64,000 nucleotides of DNA, taken from the NCBI GenBank assembly GCA_027660625.1, contig JAQDNC010000003.1, positions 62,001 to 126,000 of the forward strand, written 5' to 3'. Positions 17,081-26,115 of the stretch are shown one piece after another (the stretch's first letter is position 1; each line of letters opens with the position of its first letter). The notes under the pieces were generated by a model. It saw only the letters and a program-made list of their open reading frames with translations, was not told the DNA's origin and did no database searches. A program made the translations under genes and the position numbers. This DNA is from Coriobacteriaceae bacterium AM100-PB1-1D-6A (GTDB lineage Bacteria > Actinomycetota > Coriobacteriia > Coriobacteriales > Coriobacteriaceae).

Positions 17081-18391
17081 ATGGACGAACTTTTTCACGT
17101 CAGTGAGCGCAAGTCCACAATCGGGACCGAACTTCGCGCTGGACTGACAACATTCCTGGCGATGGCCTACATCATCGCCGTCAACCCCGCAGTGCTCTCG
17201 GGCGCCGGCATCGATGCGGGAGCGCTCGCCTGCGCCACCTGCCTGGGCGCCGGCATCATGACCATCTGCATGGGCATCTTCGCCAACCGCCCGCTCGCCT
17301 GTGCGTCGGGCTTAGGCGTCAACGCGATGATCGCTGGAATCACCACCACCGTCTGCGGCGGTGACTGGCACGTGGCCATGAGCGTCATCTTCCTTGAGGG
17401 CGTCGTCATCTTGCTGCTCGTGCTCTGTGGCCTGCGCGAGGCCATCATGGACGCCATCCCGGTTGTCCTGCGTCACGCCATCTCGGTGGGTCTGGGCCTG
17501 TTCATCGCCATGATCGGCCTGTGCGACGCCGGTATCATCACCGCCGGTGCTGGCACGCTTGTCGGCCTGGGCGACATCACCTCCCCCACCTTTATCGTCG
17601 GCATCATCTCCATCGTCGTGACGGTTGCCCTGGCTTCCCGCAACGTGCCGGGCTCGCTTCTCATCGGTATCGTCGTCGCCGTCATCGCCGGTATCCCCCT
17701 GGGTGTGACCCAGGCTCCGACCGGTATCATCGCCCCGCTCGACTTCTCGAGCATCGGCGGCCCCATCGCCGACGCCGGCGGCGTGCCCGCCATCGTCAAG
17801 GTCCTTACCGACCCCGCGCTCCTCGTCATCTCGTTCTCGCTGCTCATGAGTGACTTCTTCGACACCATGGGCACCGCGATGGCCGTGGCCAAGCAGGGCG
17901 AGTTCCTCACCGACGACGGCAACGTCGAGAACATCAAGGAGATCCTGATCGTCGACTCCGCCGCCGCTGCCGTGGGCGGTTTCATGGGTGTCTCCTCCAT
18001 CACCACCTTCGTCGAGTCCACTTCCGGCGCCGCCGACGGTGGCCGCACGGGTCTCACCTCCGTCACCACCGGCGTGCTGTTCATCCTCGCCGCGTTCTTC
18101 TCCCCCGTCGTCTCCATCGTTTCCAGCGCTGCCACCTGCGGTGCTCTGGTCTACGTCGGTTACCTCATGATGAGCGAGGCCTCCGAGATCGACTGGTCCG
18201 ACGTGTCGCAGGGTTTCCCGGCGTTCATGATTGTCGCCGGCGTGCCCTTCACCTACTCTATCTCTGCCGGCATCGGTCTGGGCTTTATCGCCTACGTGGT
18301 CGTCGCGCTCTTTAAGGGCGAGGCCTCCAAGATCAAGCCGCTCATGTGGATCGCGGCCCTTGCCTTCCTCGTCTACTTCTTCGTGGCGTAA
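17081..18391 (+). CDS. Purine permease, AzgA/NCS2 type
   Basis: 436 residues, about 12-13 hydrophobic segments. AzgA-like signatures: TELRAGLTTFLAMAYIIAVN near the N-terminus, CASGLGVNAMIAG, SFLLMSDFFDTMGTA-type helix with the conserved Asp, and SSITTFVESTSGAADGGRTG. The family imports adenine, guanine or hypoxanthine with protons. AAGGAAAGGG precedes the ATG at 17081; the in-frame start at 17024 lacks a site. No purine riboswitch core was found upstream. Single gene with its own terminator. Confidence 0.9.
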   Translation: MDELFHVSERKSTIGTELRAGLTTFLAMAYIIAVNPAVLSGAGIDAGALACATCLGAGIMTICMGIFANRPLACASGLGVNAMIAGITTTVCGGDWHVAMSVIFLEGVVILLLVLCGLREAIMDAIPVVLRHAISVGLGLFIAMIGLCDAGIITAGAGTLVGLGDITSPTFIVGIISIVVTVALASRNVPGSLLIGIVVAVIAGIPLGVTQAPTGIIAPLDFSSIGGPIADAGGVPAIVKVLTDPALLVISFSLLMSDFFDTMGTAMAVAKQGEFLTDDGNVENIKEILIVDSAAAAVGGFMGVSSITTFVESTSGAADGGRTGLTSVTTGVLFILAAFFSPVVSIVSSAATCGALVYVGYLMMSEASEIDWSDVSQGFPAFMIVAGVPFTYSISAGIGLGFIAYVVVALFKGEASKIKPLMWIAALAFLVYFFVA

Positions 18392-18420
18392 CGGCATAGT
18401 CTGCTAAAGCAAAACACCAA

Positions 18421-18456
18421 AGCGCGGAGTCGCATCGAGCGGCTCCGCGCTTTTCT
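18421..18456 (+). terminator. Terminator after the purine permease
   Basis: AGCGCGGAG / CTCCGCGCT stem with a GC-rich loop, followed by TTTTCTTTTA. Confidence 0.85.
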
Positions 18457-18528
18457 TTTAGCGTCTGCCCCCGTGCCGGCGTGCGACAATTGAGGCTGTC
18501 AATATCACAACACCGAGAGAAGCCTGCC

Positions 18529-19194
18529 TTGGAAGCGCATCATAAGCAGATAACCGTTTATTCAGAGTGTGTGGAAGGCGCGCCCGTCATCTACCTTCCC
18601 GTGGTTATGGGCGACGGCAGTGAAGTCTACGAGTGCTGCCGAGAGCTCGACTGTCCGCCATTCACCCTCGTCGCCATTGGCGGGCTCGATTGGAATCGCG
18701 AGCTGAGCCCCTGGGCATGCGACGGGACCGTACGCGATGCCGAGCCTTTCGGCGGCCAAGCTGCCGGTTTTCTTGATGAGCTGCTGAATCAGATAATCCC
18801 CCAGGTCGAGTCGTCGCTTCCTCGGCCGCCCACCTGGCGCGGCGTTGCTGGCTACTCGCTGGCGGGCCTCTTCGCGCTTTGGACCCTCTGGCAAACCGAT
18901 GCCTTTGACCGTGCTGCTAGCGCATCGGGGTCCCTGTGGTTTCCCGGCTTTATCGACTACGCACATCAACACGCGATGACAGCTACGCCCGACGCCGTCT
19001 ATCTGTCACTCGGCAAAAAGGAAACCAAGACGCCCAACCGCATGATGCGGCACGTACTCGACGATACGCGCGCGATGGAAGAGCTGTTTATCGAGCGTGA
19101 CATTCCAACAACGCTGGAGCTCAACCCCGGCAATCACTTTACCCAAACTGACCTGCGCATGGCACGCGGCATCCACTGGATACTGACGCATTAA
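18529..19194 (+). CDS. Putative alpha/beta-hydrolase esterase
   Basis: 221 residues. The nucleophile elbow GYSLAG, a preceding VAIGGLDWNRELSPW strand-loop, and a C-terminal NPGNHFTQ His motif match the putative-esterase family that includes siderophore esterases of the IroE/Bes type. No signal peptide, so cytoplasmic. The start is uncertain: TTG at 18529 has GAGAGAAG upstream at good spacing, while the longer frame from GTG 18481 has none. Single gene between two terminators. The substrate cannot be told. Confidence 0.72.
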   Translation: MEAHHKQITVYSECVEGAPVIYLPVVMGDGSEVYECCRELDCPPFTLVAIGGLDWNRELSPWACDGTVRDAEPFGGQAAGFLDELLNQIIPQVESSLPRPPTWRGVAGYSLAGLFALWTLWQTDAFDRAASASGSLWFPGFIDYAHQHAMTATPDAVYLSLGKKETKTPNRMMRHVLDDTRAMEELFIERDIPTTLELNPGNHFTQTDLRMARGIHWILTH

Positions 19195-19236
19195 AAATGG
19201 CATCCACGCGTACATACGCATGGACGCCATTTTTAA
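19193..19236. terminator. Bidirectional terminator, esterase/uracil permease
   Basis: AAAAATGGCATCCA / TGGACGCCATTTTT hairpin with A and T tracts on both sides, between convergent genes. Confidence 0.85.
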
Positions 19237-19254
19237 TTTGGCTGAACGCAGCTG

Positions 19255-20589
19255 CTATTCAGCAGTCTCCTCAAGCTCGGAAGTATCGAACTCAAAGTCG
19301 TTACCGGGCAGGATGGCGTTGAGCACAATGCCCACCAGCGAGCCCACGGCAAGGCCCGAAAGCGAAATCGTCACGCCGCCCAGCTCCAGCACGATGGCAC
19401 CGGCGGTACTGTAGGCAATGCCGAGCGAAAGCACGAGCACCAGAGCCGCCACCAGCACGTTGCGGTTGTTCTGGAAATCAACCTGGTTCTCGATGAGGTT
19501 ACGTACACCAACGGCGCTGATCATGCCGTAGAGCACGAGCGACACACCGCCGATAACGCATGCCGGCATGGCGGCAATCACCGCAGCAAACTTGGGGCAG
19601 AACGAAAGCACAATGGCGCAGCAGGCGGCAATGCGAATCACACGCGGGTCGAACACACGCGTCAAGGCAAGCACGCCGGTGTTCTCGCCATACGTCGTAT
19701 TGGCAGGAGCGCCAAAGAGCGATGCCAAGATGGTCGCCAGGCCATCGCCGAGCAGGGTACGGTGCAGGCCGGGATCGGCAATGTAGTTGCGCTCACAAGT
19801 CGATCCGATGGCGGAGATATCGCCAATGTGCTCAATCATGGTCGCAAAGGCCAGTGGCATGATGGTGATAATGGCCGTCGTGGCAAGACTGCTATCGAAC
19901 TGCGGTCCAAAGAGCGCAAACACGGTGTTGTCCCACACGACGGGCAAGCCAACCCAGGGGGCGGCTGCGACGCCAGAGAAGTCGACCTCGCCCAGCGCGG
20001 CCGCAACGGCATAGCTCACCACAACGCCCAGCAGAATCGGCACGATCTTGACCATGCCGCGGCCCCAAATGTTGCAGATGATGATCACGGCAACGGCAAT
20101 AGCAGCAACAAACCAGCTGGTCTGGCAGTTAGCAATGGCAGAGCTTGCCAGGATCAAGCCGATGGAAATGACGATGGGGCCAGTCACCACCGGCGGGAAG
20201 AAACGCATGACACGCTTGGCGCCAAAGGCGCGGAACAGGGCCGCAAGCACCGGATAGAGCAGGCCGGCACAAGCTACGCCCAGGCAAGCGTAGGGCAAAA
20301 GCTCAGCCTCGCCGTTGGGCGCAATGGCGGCATAACCCGCGATAAAGGCAAACGAGGAGCCCAGGAACGCGGGCACCTTACCGCGCGATAGAAAATGAAA
20401 CAGCAGCGTGCCGATGCCGGCGAACAGAAGCGTCGCCGAAACGGAAAGGCCGGTGAGCACGGGCACGAGCACCGTGGCTCCGAACATCGCAAACATGTGT
20501 TGCAAACCCAACACAAACATGCGCGGGCGGCCGAGCGACGATGCATCGTAGATGGCATCGGTGACGGCGGGCGTCGAAGACTGGGACAT
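19255..20589 (-). CDS. Uracil permease, UraA/PyrP type
   Basis: 444 residues, NCS2 family with about 14 helices. Signatures: LGLQHMFAMFGATVLVPVLTG, FLGSSFAFIAGY, PPVVTGPIVISIGLILA, and the substrate-binding MIEHIGDISAIG and GAPANTTYGENTGVLALT. It imports uracil with protons. The ATG at 20589 with AAAGGAC was chosen; a long in-frame extension to 20763 looks non-coding. Single gene. No PyrR-type attenuator was identified in the 120 bp upstream. Confidence 0.92.
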   Translation of the reverse strand: MSQSSTPAVTDAIYDASSLGRPRMFVLGLQHMFAMFGATVLVPVLTGLSVSATLLFAGIGTLLFHFLSRGKVPAFLGSSFAFIAGYAAIAPNGEAELLPYACLGVACAGLLYPVLAALFRAFGAKRVMRFFPPVVTGPIVISIGLILASSAIANCQTSWFVAAIAVAVIIICNIWGRGMVKIVPILLGVVVSYAVAAALGEVDFSGVAAAPWVGLPVVWDNTVFALFGPQFDSSLATTAIITIMPLAFATMIEHIGDISAIGSTCERNYIADPGLHRTLLGDGLATILASLFGAPANTTYGENTGVLALTRVFDPRVIRIAACCAIVLSFCPKFAAVIAAMPACVIGGVSLVLYGMISAVGVRNLIENQVDFQNNRNVLVAALVLVLSLGIAYSTAGAIVLELGGVTISLSGLAVGSLVGIVLNAILPGNDFEFDTSELEETAE

Positions 20590-20711
20590 GGAAGTCCTTT
20601 CGAATGGAAGGGCGATCAGGCATATCGGATAACCTGCCCGAACGATACGATCCGAACCATTGTACGCGATATGCAGTACCTCGCACGCGCCGCCACCTGC
20701 AAACGCTAGCG

Positions 20712-21845
20712 CTATTTCCAAACGCGCTCGGCAATACGCCTGACCAGCGCAATCTTTGCCCACTGCTCGTCCTCGGTCAGCTTATTGCCAATCTCGCAGC
20801 TGGCAAAGCCACACTGCGGAGACAGATACAGGTTCTCGAGCGGCACGTACTTTGCCGCCTCGCGGATGCGCTCGACGATAACATCCTCGTTCTCGAGCTC
20901 TGCCGCCTTGGTGGTCACCAAGCCCAGCACGACCTTCTTGCCGGGAGCAACGTACTTGAGCGGCTCAAAACCACCGGCGCGGGGCGTGTCGAACTCCAGA
21001 TAGAACGCGTCAACGTCCTCATGCGCAAACAGGTACGGCGCGATGGGGTCGTAGCCGCCCTCAAAAGCGTAGGTGGAGTGGTAGTTGCCGCGGCATACAT
21101 GCGTGTTGATAACCAGATCGTCGGGCTTGCCCTCGATGGCGGCATTGTTGAGCGCCACGCCCAGCTCGCTTACCTTTTGCAGGTCGACCGGGCTCATGCC
21201 GGTTTTGGCAACAAAATCGGTATCGCAGTAGATGCCCCAGGTGCAGTCATCAAACTGGATGTTGCGGCAGCCCGCGGCATACAGGTCAGCAATCACGGTG
21301 CGGTATGCTGCGGCAATGGCACCGACGAGCTCTTCGTCGGTCTTGTAGACGGCGTGCAGACTCTCCTGCTGGCCATCGCAGCGGTCGAGTGTGACTTCGG
21401 AGAACGTCTGGATCGGCGCCGGGATGGTTTGGCGCGCAACCTGCCCCTCGCCCTCGAGCGCCTTGACAAACTTAAAATGCTCGACGAACGGATGATTCTC
21501 GCCGCTGATGGGACCGGTCACCACCGCGGTATCGGCCGTGGTCTCCTCATCGTGGAACATATAGCCCGTACGCGAGGTACGGCGCTCAATGCCGTTGAGG
21601 CCCCACATAAAATCGAGGTGCCAGTAGCTGCGGCGGAATTCGCCGTCGGTGATCACCTGCAGACCGGCGGCCTTTTGCTTGGCCACCAAGTCGCGAATGG
21701 CCTCATCCTCGACGGACTTTAGGCCGACAGCATCGAGCGTGCCCGTGGCGTAGGCGGCGCGTGCGTCCTTTACGGCCTGCGGACGAAGAAAGCTGCCGAC
21801 GATATCGGCACGAAACGGCGCTTTGAGCTGGGCGGAATTAGTCAT
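20712..21845 (-). CDS. MetE C-terminal-domain-like methionine synthase (YxjG/YxjH type)
   Basis: 377 residues, the length of the YxjG/YxjH single-domain branch rather than full MetE (about 750). Visible: RADIVGSFLRPQAVKDAR, ITDGEFRRSYWHLDF, NIQFDDCTWG, NTHVCRGNYHSTYAFEGGYDPIA (His and Cys ligands for Zn) and NLYLSPQCGFASCEIGNKL. It likely methylates homocysteine with a folate or other methyl donor. AAGGAG lies 7 bp before the ATG. It is downstream of a LysR gene in the same direction, an arrangement consistent with methionine control. Confidence 0.85.
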   Translation of the reverse strand: MTNSAQLKAPFRADIVGSFLRPQAVKDARAAYATGTLDAVGLKSVEDEAIRDLVAKQKAAGLQVITDGEFRRSYWHLDFMWGLNGIERRTSRTGYMFHDEETTADTAVVTGPISGENHPFVEHFKFVKALEGEGQVARQTIPAPIQTFSEVTLDRCDGQQESLHAVYKTDEELVGAIAAAYRTVIADLYAAGCRNIQFDDCTWGIYCDTDFVAKTGMSPVDLQKVSELGVALNNAAIEGKPDDLVINTHVCRGNYHSTYAFEGGYDPIAPYLFAHEDVDAFYLEFDTPRAGGFEPLKYVAPGKKVVLGLVTTKAAELENEDVIVERIREAAKYVPLENLYLSPQCGFASCEIGNKLTEDEQWAKIALVRRIAERVWK

Positions 21846-21996
21846 ACTGATCTCCTTTTTGCGTGGATGCTTTAACGAGACAAAGTATGAGGGCTCAAAT
21901 AGCCATCGTAAAATATGAGTTATTTTCTGTTTGCCATAGGGAATGACTATACCAATACGCGCCGCTAAGCATCATGCGTACGGCAAACATAACAAA

Positions 21997-22893
21997 CTAG
22001 ATATGCTGACGGATCGCTTCGATATAGGCCTGCCCGTAGCGCGTAAGTGTCGTGTTCTTGCGCGTGATGATGCCGATCTCCATGTATTCGTCCACATCGA
22101 GCGGAATCGAGATAATACCGGGGCCATTGAGTTCATGGCTGATCACGCCCGAACACACCGTATAGCCGTTGAGTCCCATGACAAGGTTGAACAGCGTCGC
22201 ACGGTCGCGCACACGGATATTCTTGCGGCGCTCAAACGTCGAGGTCAGTTCCTCGGAATAGTAAAACGAGTTGTAGCTGCCCTGCTCGTAGGACAGGAAC
22301 GGGTAGTCTTCCAAGTCCTCGAGCGTCACACTGGAGCGGGCCGCCAGCGGATGGTCGGCGCATACAAAGACGTGCGGCGCGGCGCAAAAGAGCCCCTCAA
22401 ACACCAGCTCATTGGCAGTGAGCATACGCTCGATGACCTCACGGTTGTGCTCGGATAGGTACAGAATGCCCAGCTCGCTTTTCATGTGCGCGACATCCTC
22501 GATAATCTCGTGGGTCTGCTCCTCGCGCAGGGTAAAGTCGTAGCGCGCGGCATCGAACTCGCGGATCACGTCAACAAACGCGTTAACGGCAAAGGAATAA
22601 TGCTGGCAGCTCACACTAAAGTGCGGCACCTGCTCGGATGCGCCCTTGTACTTGCCCTCGAGCAAGTCGGCCTGGTCGAGCACCTGGCGCGCATAGCCCA
22701 AGAAGGTCTCGCCTTCCTCGGACACAACGACGCCCTTGTTAGTGCGCTCAAAGATATGCACACCCATCTCGTTTTCGAGATCGCGAATCGACGCGGTAAT
22801 CGAAGGTTGCGACACAAAGAGCCGGCGCGATGCCTCGGTGATGCTGCCACATTCGGCAACCTTTACCACGTACCTGAGCTGCTGGAGTTTCAT
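21997..22893 (-). CDS. LysR-family regulator
   Basis: 298 residues. Winged helix SITEASRRLFVSQPSITASIRDLE and a two-lobed effector domain. GGGAG precedes the ATG at 22893; the longer frame to 23100 runs into the HAD gene. It starts 10 bp after the HAD phosphatase stop, so the two are probably co-transcribed, and the MetE-like gene follows 151 bp downstream. The sequence is closest in feel to CysB/MetR-like regulators of sulfur metabolism, which with the neighbour suggests methionine control, but this is a guess. Confidence 0.85.
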   Translation of the reverse strand: MKLQQLRYVVKVAECGSITEASRRLFVSQPSITASIRDLENEMGVHIFERTNKGVVVSEEGETFLGYARQVLDQADLLEGKYKGASEQVPHFSVSCQHYSFAVNAFVDVIREFDAARYDFTLREEQTHEIIEDVAHMKSELGILYLSEHNREVIERMLTANELVFEGLFCAAPHVFVCADHPLAARSSVTLEDLEDYPFLSYEQGSYNSFYYSEELTSTFERRKNIRVRDRATLFNLVMGLNGYTVCSGVISHELNGPGIISIPLDVDEYMEIGIITRKNTTLTRYGQAYIEAIRQHI

Positions 22894-22903
22894 GGCTTTC
22901 TCC

Positions 22904-23812
22904 CTAGACGTTCGTGACGTCGAGACCCGTCGCGTCCACCTGACGCATAAACGACGGCATCTCCCCCGTCGCGGCGCAGGCGGCAATCTGATGCAGAGCC
23001 CCGGCAACCGCATCATCTGCCGCAGCGCCGATATGCCAGCGCGCGGCAGCCGTGACGGCCTCGTTGGCATTGGCGACTGCAACGGAATTGGGAACGGCAT
23101 CGATCATGGGCAAATCGTTATCGGAATCGCCGAATACGGCCACCTCGTCGGGCGTCAGGCCCAAAGCGCGCGCCAGCTCCAGCGCAGCACAGCCCTTGTC
23201 CCAGCCGGTCGGAAGAACGTCGAACAGGCGAACGCGGTTGTTGGGAAACACGAGCGAGAGCTCCGGCACCTCGGCGGCAACACGCTCGCGCAGCTCGGCG
23301 AGCCCCTCGCGCGAACGGGCACTCCAGATATTCGCCTTGTATACCGGGGCATCGTCAACGACAGGACGACAGGGAGCCTCTTCGCCCTTGAGCCACGCGT
23401 TGCCGCCCGACTCCATGGCGCGGCGTACGCGCTCGGAATCGCGCGTCACGCAATAGGCATCGTTATTCCAAAAGTTATCGCCTAAGCTGTAGACCTTCAG
23501 ATACGTATCGTCGGTTTCTTCTTCCAGATAGGCGGCAAGACGCATGAGCGCATCGTTATCGGTCGCGCGCGAGGCAACCACTTCGCCATCGACAAACATA
23601 ACCTGGCCGTTGCAGAATGCGCCGGTCGAAAAACACTCGGTACGATTATTGAACATCCAGCCCATCGCGGACGGCTGACGGCCCGAAACCGGGCCAAAGT
23701 GCAGACCCGCCGCCTGCATGGCATGAATGCCCTCGATGGCGTAGTCGCTGGCGCCGTCATGCCCGGCTGGAATCAGCGTATCGTCCATATCGGTCAGCAC
23801 AAGTTTAATCAT
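22904..23812 (-). CDS. HAD-family phosphatase, Cof type
   Basis: 302 residues. HAD motif I is DMDDT (residues 7-11), motif II lies in GPVSGRQ, the motif III lysine is in the WDKGCAAL region, and motif IV is GDSDND. The C2B cap of Cof-type sugar-phosphate/cofactor phosphatases fits the length. It probably acts on a phosphorylated metabolite or flavin/PLP-type cofactor in the cytoplasm. Weak GAGGGGG site before the ATG. First gene of the HAD-LysR unit. Confidence 0.87.
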   Translation of the reverse strand: MIKLVLTDMDDTLIPAGHDGASDYAIEGIHAMQAAGLHFGPVSGRQPSAMGWMFNNRTECFSTGAFCNGQVMFVDGEVVASRATDNDALMRLAAYLEEETDDTYLKVYSLGDNFWNNDAYCVTRDSERVRRAMESGGNAWLKGEEAPCRPVVDDAPVYKANIWSARSREGLAELRERVAAEVPELSLVFPNNRVRLFDVLPTGWDKGCAALELARALGLTPDEVAVFGDSDNDLPMIDAVPNSVAVANANEAVTAAARWHIGAAADDAVAGALHQIAACAATGEMPSFMRQVDATGLDVTNV

Positions 23813-23852
23813 AAGGCCCCCTCGGTCATTCTTAATCCCGTCTATTGTACCG

Positions 23853-23954
23853 ACCTGCCAAAAAGAGACAGGTTTATATTGGCAGGTTTTATCTGGGAAA
23901 ACGCAAAGCCCCAGTTGTTACCTGCCAAAATAAACCTGTCCCTTATTGGCAGGT
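23853..23954. repeat. Dispersed repeat, GTTTGCCCAGATAAAACC family: inverted copy plus partial direct copy
   Basis: 23853-23901 is the reverse complement of the element seen at 5641-5692 and 44799-44849; 23920-23954 (ACCTGCCAAAATAAACCTGT onward) is a shorter direct copy bounded by ACCTGCC / GGCAGGT. The two face each other between the HAD phosphatase and the TPP riboswitch. Confidence 0.7.
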
Positions 23955-23984
23955 GCGCTAGTATAGGGAACAACAGATTCGATG

Positions 23985-24075
23985 CGGGAGTGCCGGCGGT
24001 GCAAACCACAAGGCTGAGAGGGCATAGGGCCCAATCCTTTGAACCTGTCAGTTAATGCTGGCGTAGGGAGCATGC
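23985..24075 (+). promoter_or_regulatory. TPP riboswitch (THI element)
   Basis: The aptamer is easy to read: GGGAGTGCCGGC, the conserved CTGAGAGGG (24013-24021), the CCTTTGAACCTGT stretch (24036-24048), then GTTAATGCTGGCGTAGGGAG closing P1. It is followed at once by a terminator hairpin and then thiM. Binding of thiamine pyrophosphate should favour termination. Confidence 0.95.
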
Positions 24076-24084
24076 CGCCTTTAC

Positions 24085-24115
24085 AGGGGCGCTGTCTATG
24101 CACAGCGCCCCTTTT
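24085..24115 (+). terminator. Attenuator of the TPP riboswitch
   Basis: AGGGGCGCTGT / ACAGCGCCCCT with a CTATGC loop followed by TTTTC, 10 bp after the aptamer and 23 bp before the thiM start. It is the expression platform. Confidence 0.88.
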
Positions 24116-24137
24116 CTATGCCAAGGAGGCATGTGCA

Positions 24138-24977
24138 GTGATCGATTCGGAACAGCTTAAGCAAAATGTGGTCAAGGCCGTGGAGAAGATTCGCGCCACC
24201 AATCCCATGGCGGGCTCCATCACCAACACGGTGACGATTGACTTTGTCGCCAACGCGCAGCTCGCCGTGGGCGGATCGGCCGCCATGGTCTATCTGCCCG
24301 ACGAGGGCGAGGCGCTCGTTGCCGGCGGCGGCGCCATCTATCTGAACATGGGCACACTCTTCCCCATCTACGAGCAGACGATTCCCCGCGCGGCCAAGGC
24401 GGCACACGACGCCGGCAAGCCCTGGGTGCTCGATCCGGTGGGCCTGGGCATCGGCAGCCTGCGCACCCAACTGGTAAACGAACTCAAGCAGTACAAACCC
24501 GCCATCGTGCGCGGCAATGCCTCCGAGATTATCGCGCTCGCCGGCCTGTGGGGCCTTGAGGGCGAAGCGGCCGATCTGAGTCGCGTGCGCGGTGTCGATA
24601 CCACCGACACGGTAGACGCCGCCCGCGGCGCCGCCGTGGCGCTCGCCCGCTACACCGGCGGCGCCGTTGTGGTCTCGGGCGAAGTCGACCTGATTACCGA
24701 CGGCACGACCGTGGCCAAGTCCCACGGCGGCAGCCCGCTCATGTCCAAAATCACCGGCTGCGGTTGCTCGCAGGGCGGTGTGCTGGCTGTGTACGCCTGC
24801 GCTGCCGATCCGTTTACGGCAGCCATCTGTGGCACCGCCGTCTACAACGTTGCCGGCACGCGTGCCGCCGCTGTCGCCGATGCCCCGGCAAGCTTTAAGG
24901 TCGCCTTTATCGACGAGCTCTATCGCGCAACCGCCCAGGACATCGCCGATAACCAACTCGAGCTCGAGGAGGCATAA
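24138..24977 (+). CDS. thiM: Hydroxyethylthiazole kinase ThiM
   Basis: 279 residues. ThiM landmarks: NPMAGSITNTVTIDFVAN, GGSAAMVYLPDE, PWVLDPVGLGIGSLR, IVRGNASEI and the catalytic Cys region MSKITGCGCSQGG. It phosphorylates 4-methyl-5-(hydroxyethyl)thiazole for salvage into thiamine. The start is the GTG at 24138, 8 bp from AAGGAGG; the ATG at 24131 is in another frame. First gene of a riboswitch-controlled operon with the MTH1187-like gene and thiE. Confidence 0.95.
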   Translation: MIDSEQLKQNVVKAVEKIRATNPMAGSITNTVTIDFVANAQLAVGGSAAMVYLPDEGEALVAGGGAIYLNMGTLFPIYEQTIPRAAKAAHDAGKPWVLDPVGLGIGSLRTQLVNELKQYKPAIVRGNASEIIALAGLWGLEGEAADLSRVRGVDTTDTVDAARGAAVALARYTGGAVVVSGEVDLITDGTTVAKSHGGSPLMSKITGCGCSQGGVLAVYACAADPFTAAICGTAVYNVAGTRAAAVADAPASFKVAFIDELYRATAQDIADNQLELEEA

Positions 24978-24980
24978 GGC

Positions 24981-25322
24981 ATGTCCGAGCCCGCAACCAA
25001 TGCCGGTATGAACACGCTCGTCGCCGTAGCCATCGCCCCGTGCGGCACCGGCGACGAGCTGTCCGCCGAGGTCGCCGAGGTCGTACGCGTCATTCGCGAG
25101 AGCGGCCTTCCCAACCGCACCACCTCGATGTTCACCGAGATCGAGGGTGACTGGGACGAAGTCATGCAGGTCGTGCGCGACGCAACCTTTGTGTTGGCGA
25201 GCAAGGGCATCCGCACCGAAGTCGTGCTCAAGGCCGATATTCGACCCGGATTTACCGACACCATGACTGGCAAGCTCGAGCGCATGGAAGCGCAGATCAA
25301 AAAGCAGGAGGAAGCACAGTGA
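24981..25322 (+). CDS. MTH1187/YkoF-like thiamine-binding protein
   Basis: 113 residues. The sequence (LVAVAIAPCGTGDELSAEVAEVV, then TTSMFTEIEGDWDEVMQVV, then RTEVVLKADIRPG) has the ferredoxin-like fold pattern of the MTH1187 family, whose YkoF relatives bind thiamine or its pyrimidine. GAGGAGG precedes the ATG; it starts 3 bp after thiM and its stop overlaps the thiE start. Place in a TPP-riboswitch operon supports a thiamine-related role, probably binding or trafficking of a precursor. Confidence 0.82.
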   Translation: MSEPATNAGMNTLVAVAIAPCGTGDELSAEVAEVVRVIRESGLPNRTTSMFTEIEGDWDEVMQVVRDATFVLASKGIRTEVVLKADIRPGFTDTMTGKLERMEAQIKKQEEAQ

Positions 25323-26014
25323 GCATCCGCGACAACCTTGATATCTCGGCCTATCTGGTACTCGGCCCCGAAAACACCCTCGGACGCCCCGTGGGCGATG
25401 TGGTGGCCCAGGCGCTCGACGCCGGCTTTACCTGCATTCAGGTGCGTTCCAAGGTGGCAAGCGCCCGCGAGATCATCGCACTGACGGGCGATACCGCGCA
25501 GGCCATCGCTCAGGCCGGCAAAACCGGGCAGGTCGCGCTGCTGATCGACGACCGCCTTGACTGCGTACTTGCCGCACGCGAGCAGGGTATTGCCGTCGAC
25601 GGCGTGCATGTTGGCCAGAGCGATATTCCCGTCGAGGTCTGCCGCAAGCTGCTGGGCCCCGATGCCATCGTGGGTCTTTCGGCCCGCTGCGAGGAGATGC
25701 TCGAGTACGTCAAGACCGCCGACATGAGCCTGGTCGATTACCTGGGCGTAGGCCCGCTCCACGAGACCGAAACCAAGCGCGACTGCGGACGTGCGGCCGA
25801 CGGCTCCATCATCACCAAGAGCTTTGAGGACCTGGCCGCCCTCCATGCGGCAAGCCCCGTCCCCATTGTGGTGGGCGGCGGCGTCAAGACGGCCGATCTG
25901 CCGCAACTCAAGTCCACCGGCGTCGACGGCTTCTTTGTGGTGAGCGCCGTCTGCAGCGCCGACGACCCCTACGCCGCCGCCAAGGAGCTCGTCGACACCT
26001 GGCAGCAGGCATAA
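25319..26014 (+). CDS. thiE: Thiamine phosphate synthase ThiE
   Basis: 231 residues, a TIM barrel with CIQVRSK, LLIDDRLDCVLA, GVHVGQSDIP, YLGVGPLHETETK and VPIVVGGGV blocks. It joins hydroxymethylpyrimidine diphosphate and thiazole phosphate to thiamine phosphate. The GTG at 25319 overlaps the upstream stop (GTGA) and has AGGAGG 8 bp upstream, indicating translational coupling. No thiD or thiC is present here, so pyrimidine supply must come from elsewhere. Confidence 0.93.
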   Translation: MSIRDNLDISAYLVLGPENTLGRPVGDVVAQALDAGFTCIQVRSKVASAREIIALTGDTAQAIAQAGKTGQVALLIDDRLDCVLAAREQGIAVDGVHVGQSDIPVEVCRKLLGPDAIVGLSARCEEMLEYVKTADMSLVDYLGVGPLHETETKRDCGRAADGSIITKSFEDLAALHAASPVPIVVGGGVKTADLPQLKSTGVDGFFVVSAVCSADDPYAAAKELVDTWQQA

Positions 26015-26058
26015 GCATAAGTCGAGCAGCCGATTCGCAGCTTCATATCTTCAGCAAT

Positions 26059-26104
26059 GGAAAGCGCATCCCAGTTTGGGCCTCCATTCCGGGATGCGCT
26101 TTCC
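26059..26104. terminator. Terminator, thiE/patatin
   Basis: Perfect 14-bp stem GGAAAGCGCATCCC / GGGATGCGCTTTCC with an 18-nt loop, between convergent genes. Confidence 0.8.
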
Positions 26105-26115
26105 GTATGCGACCC

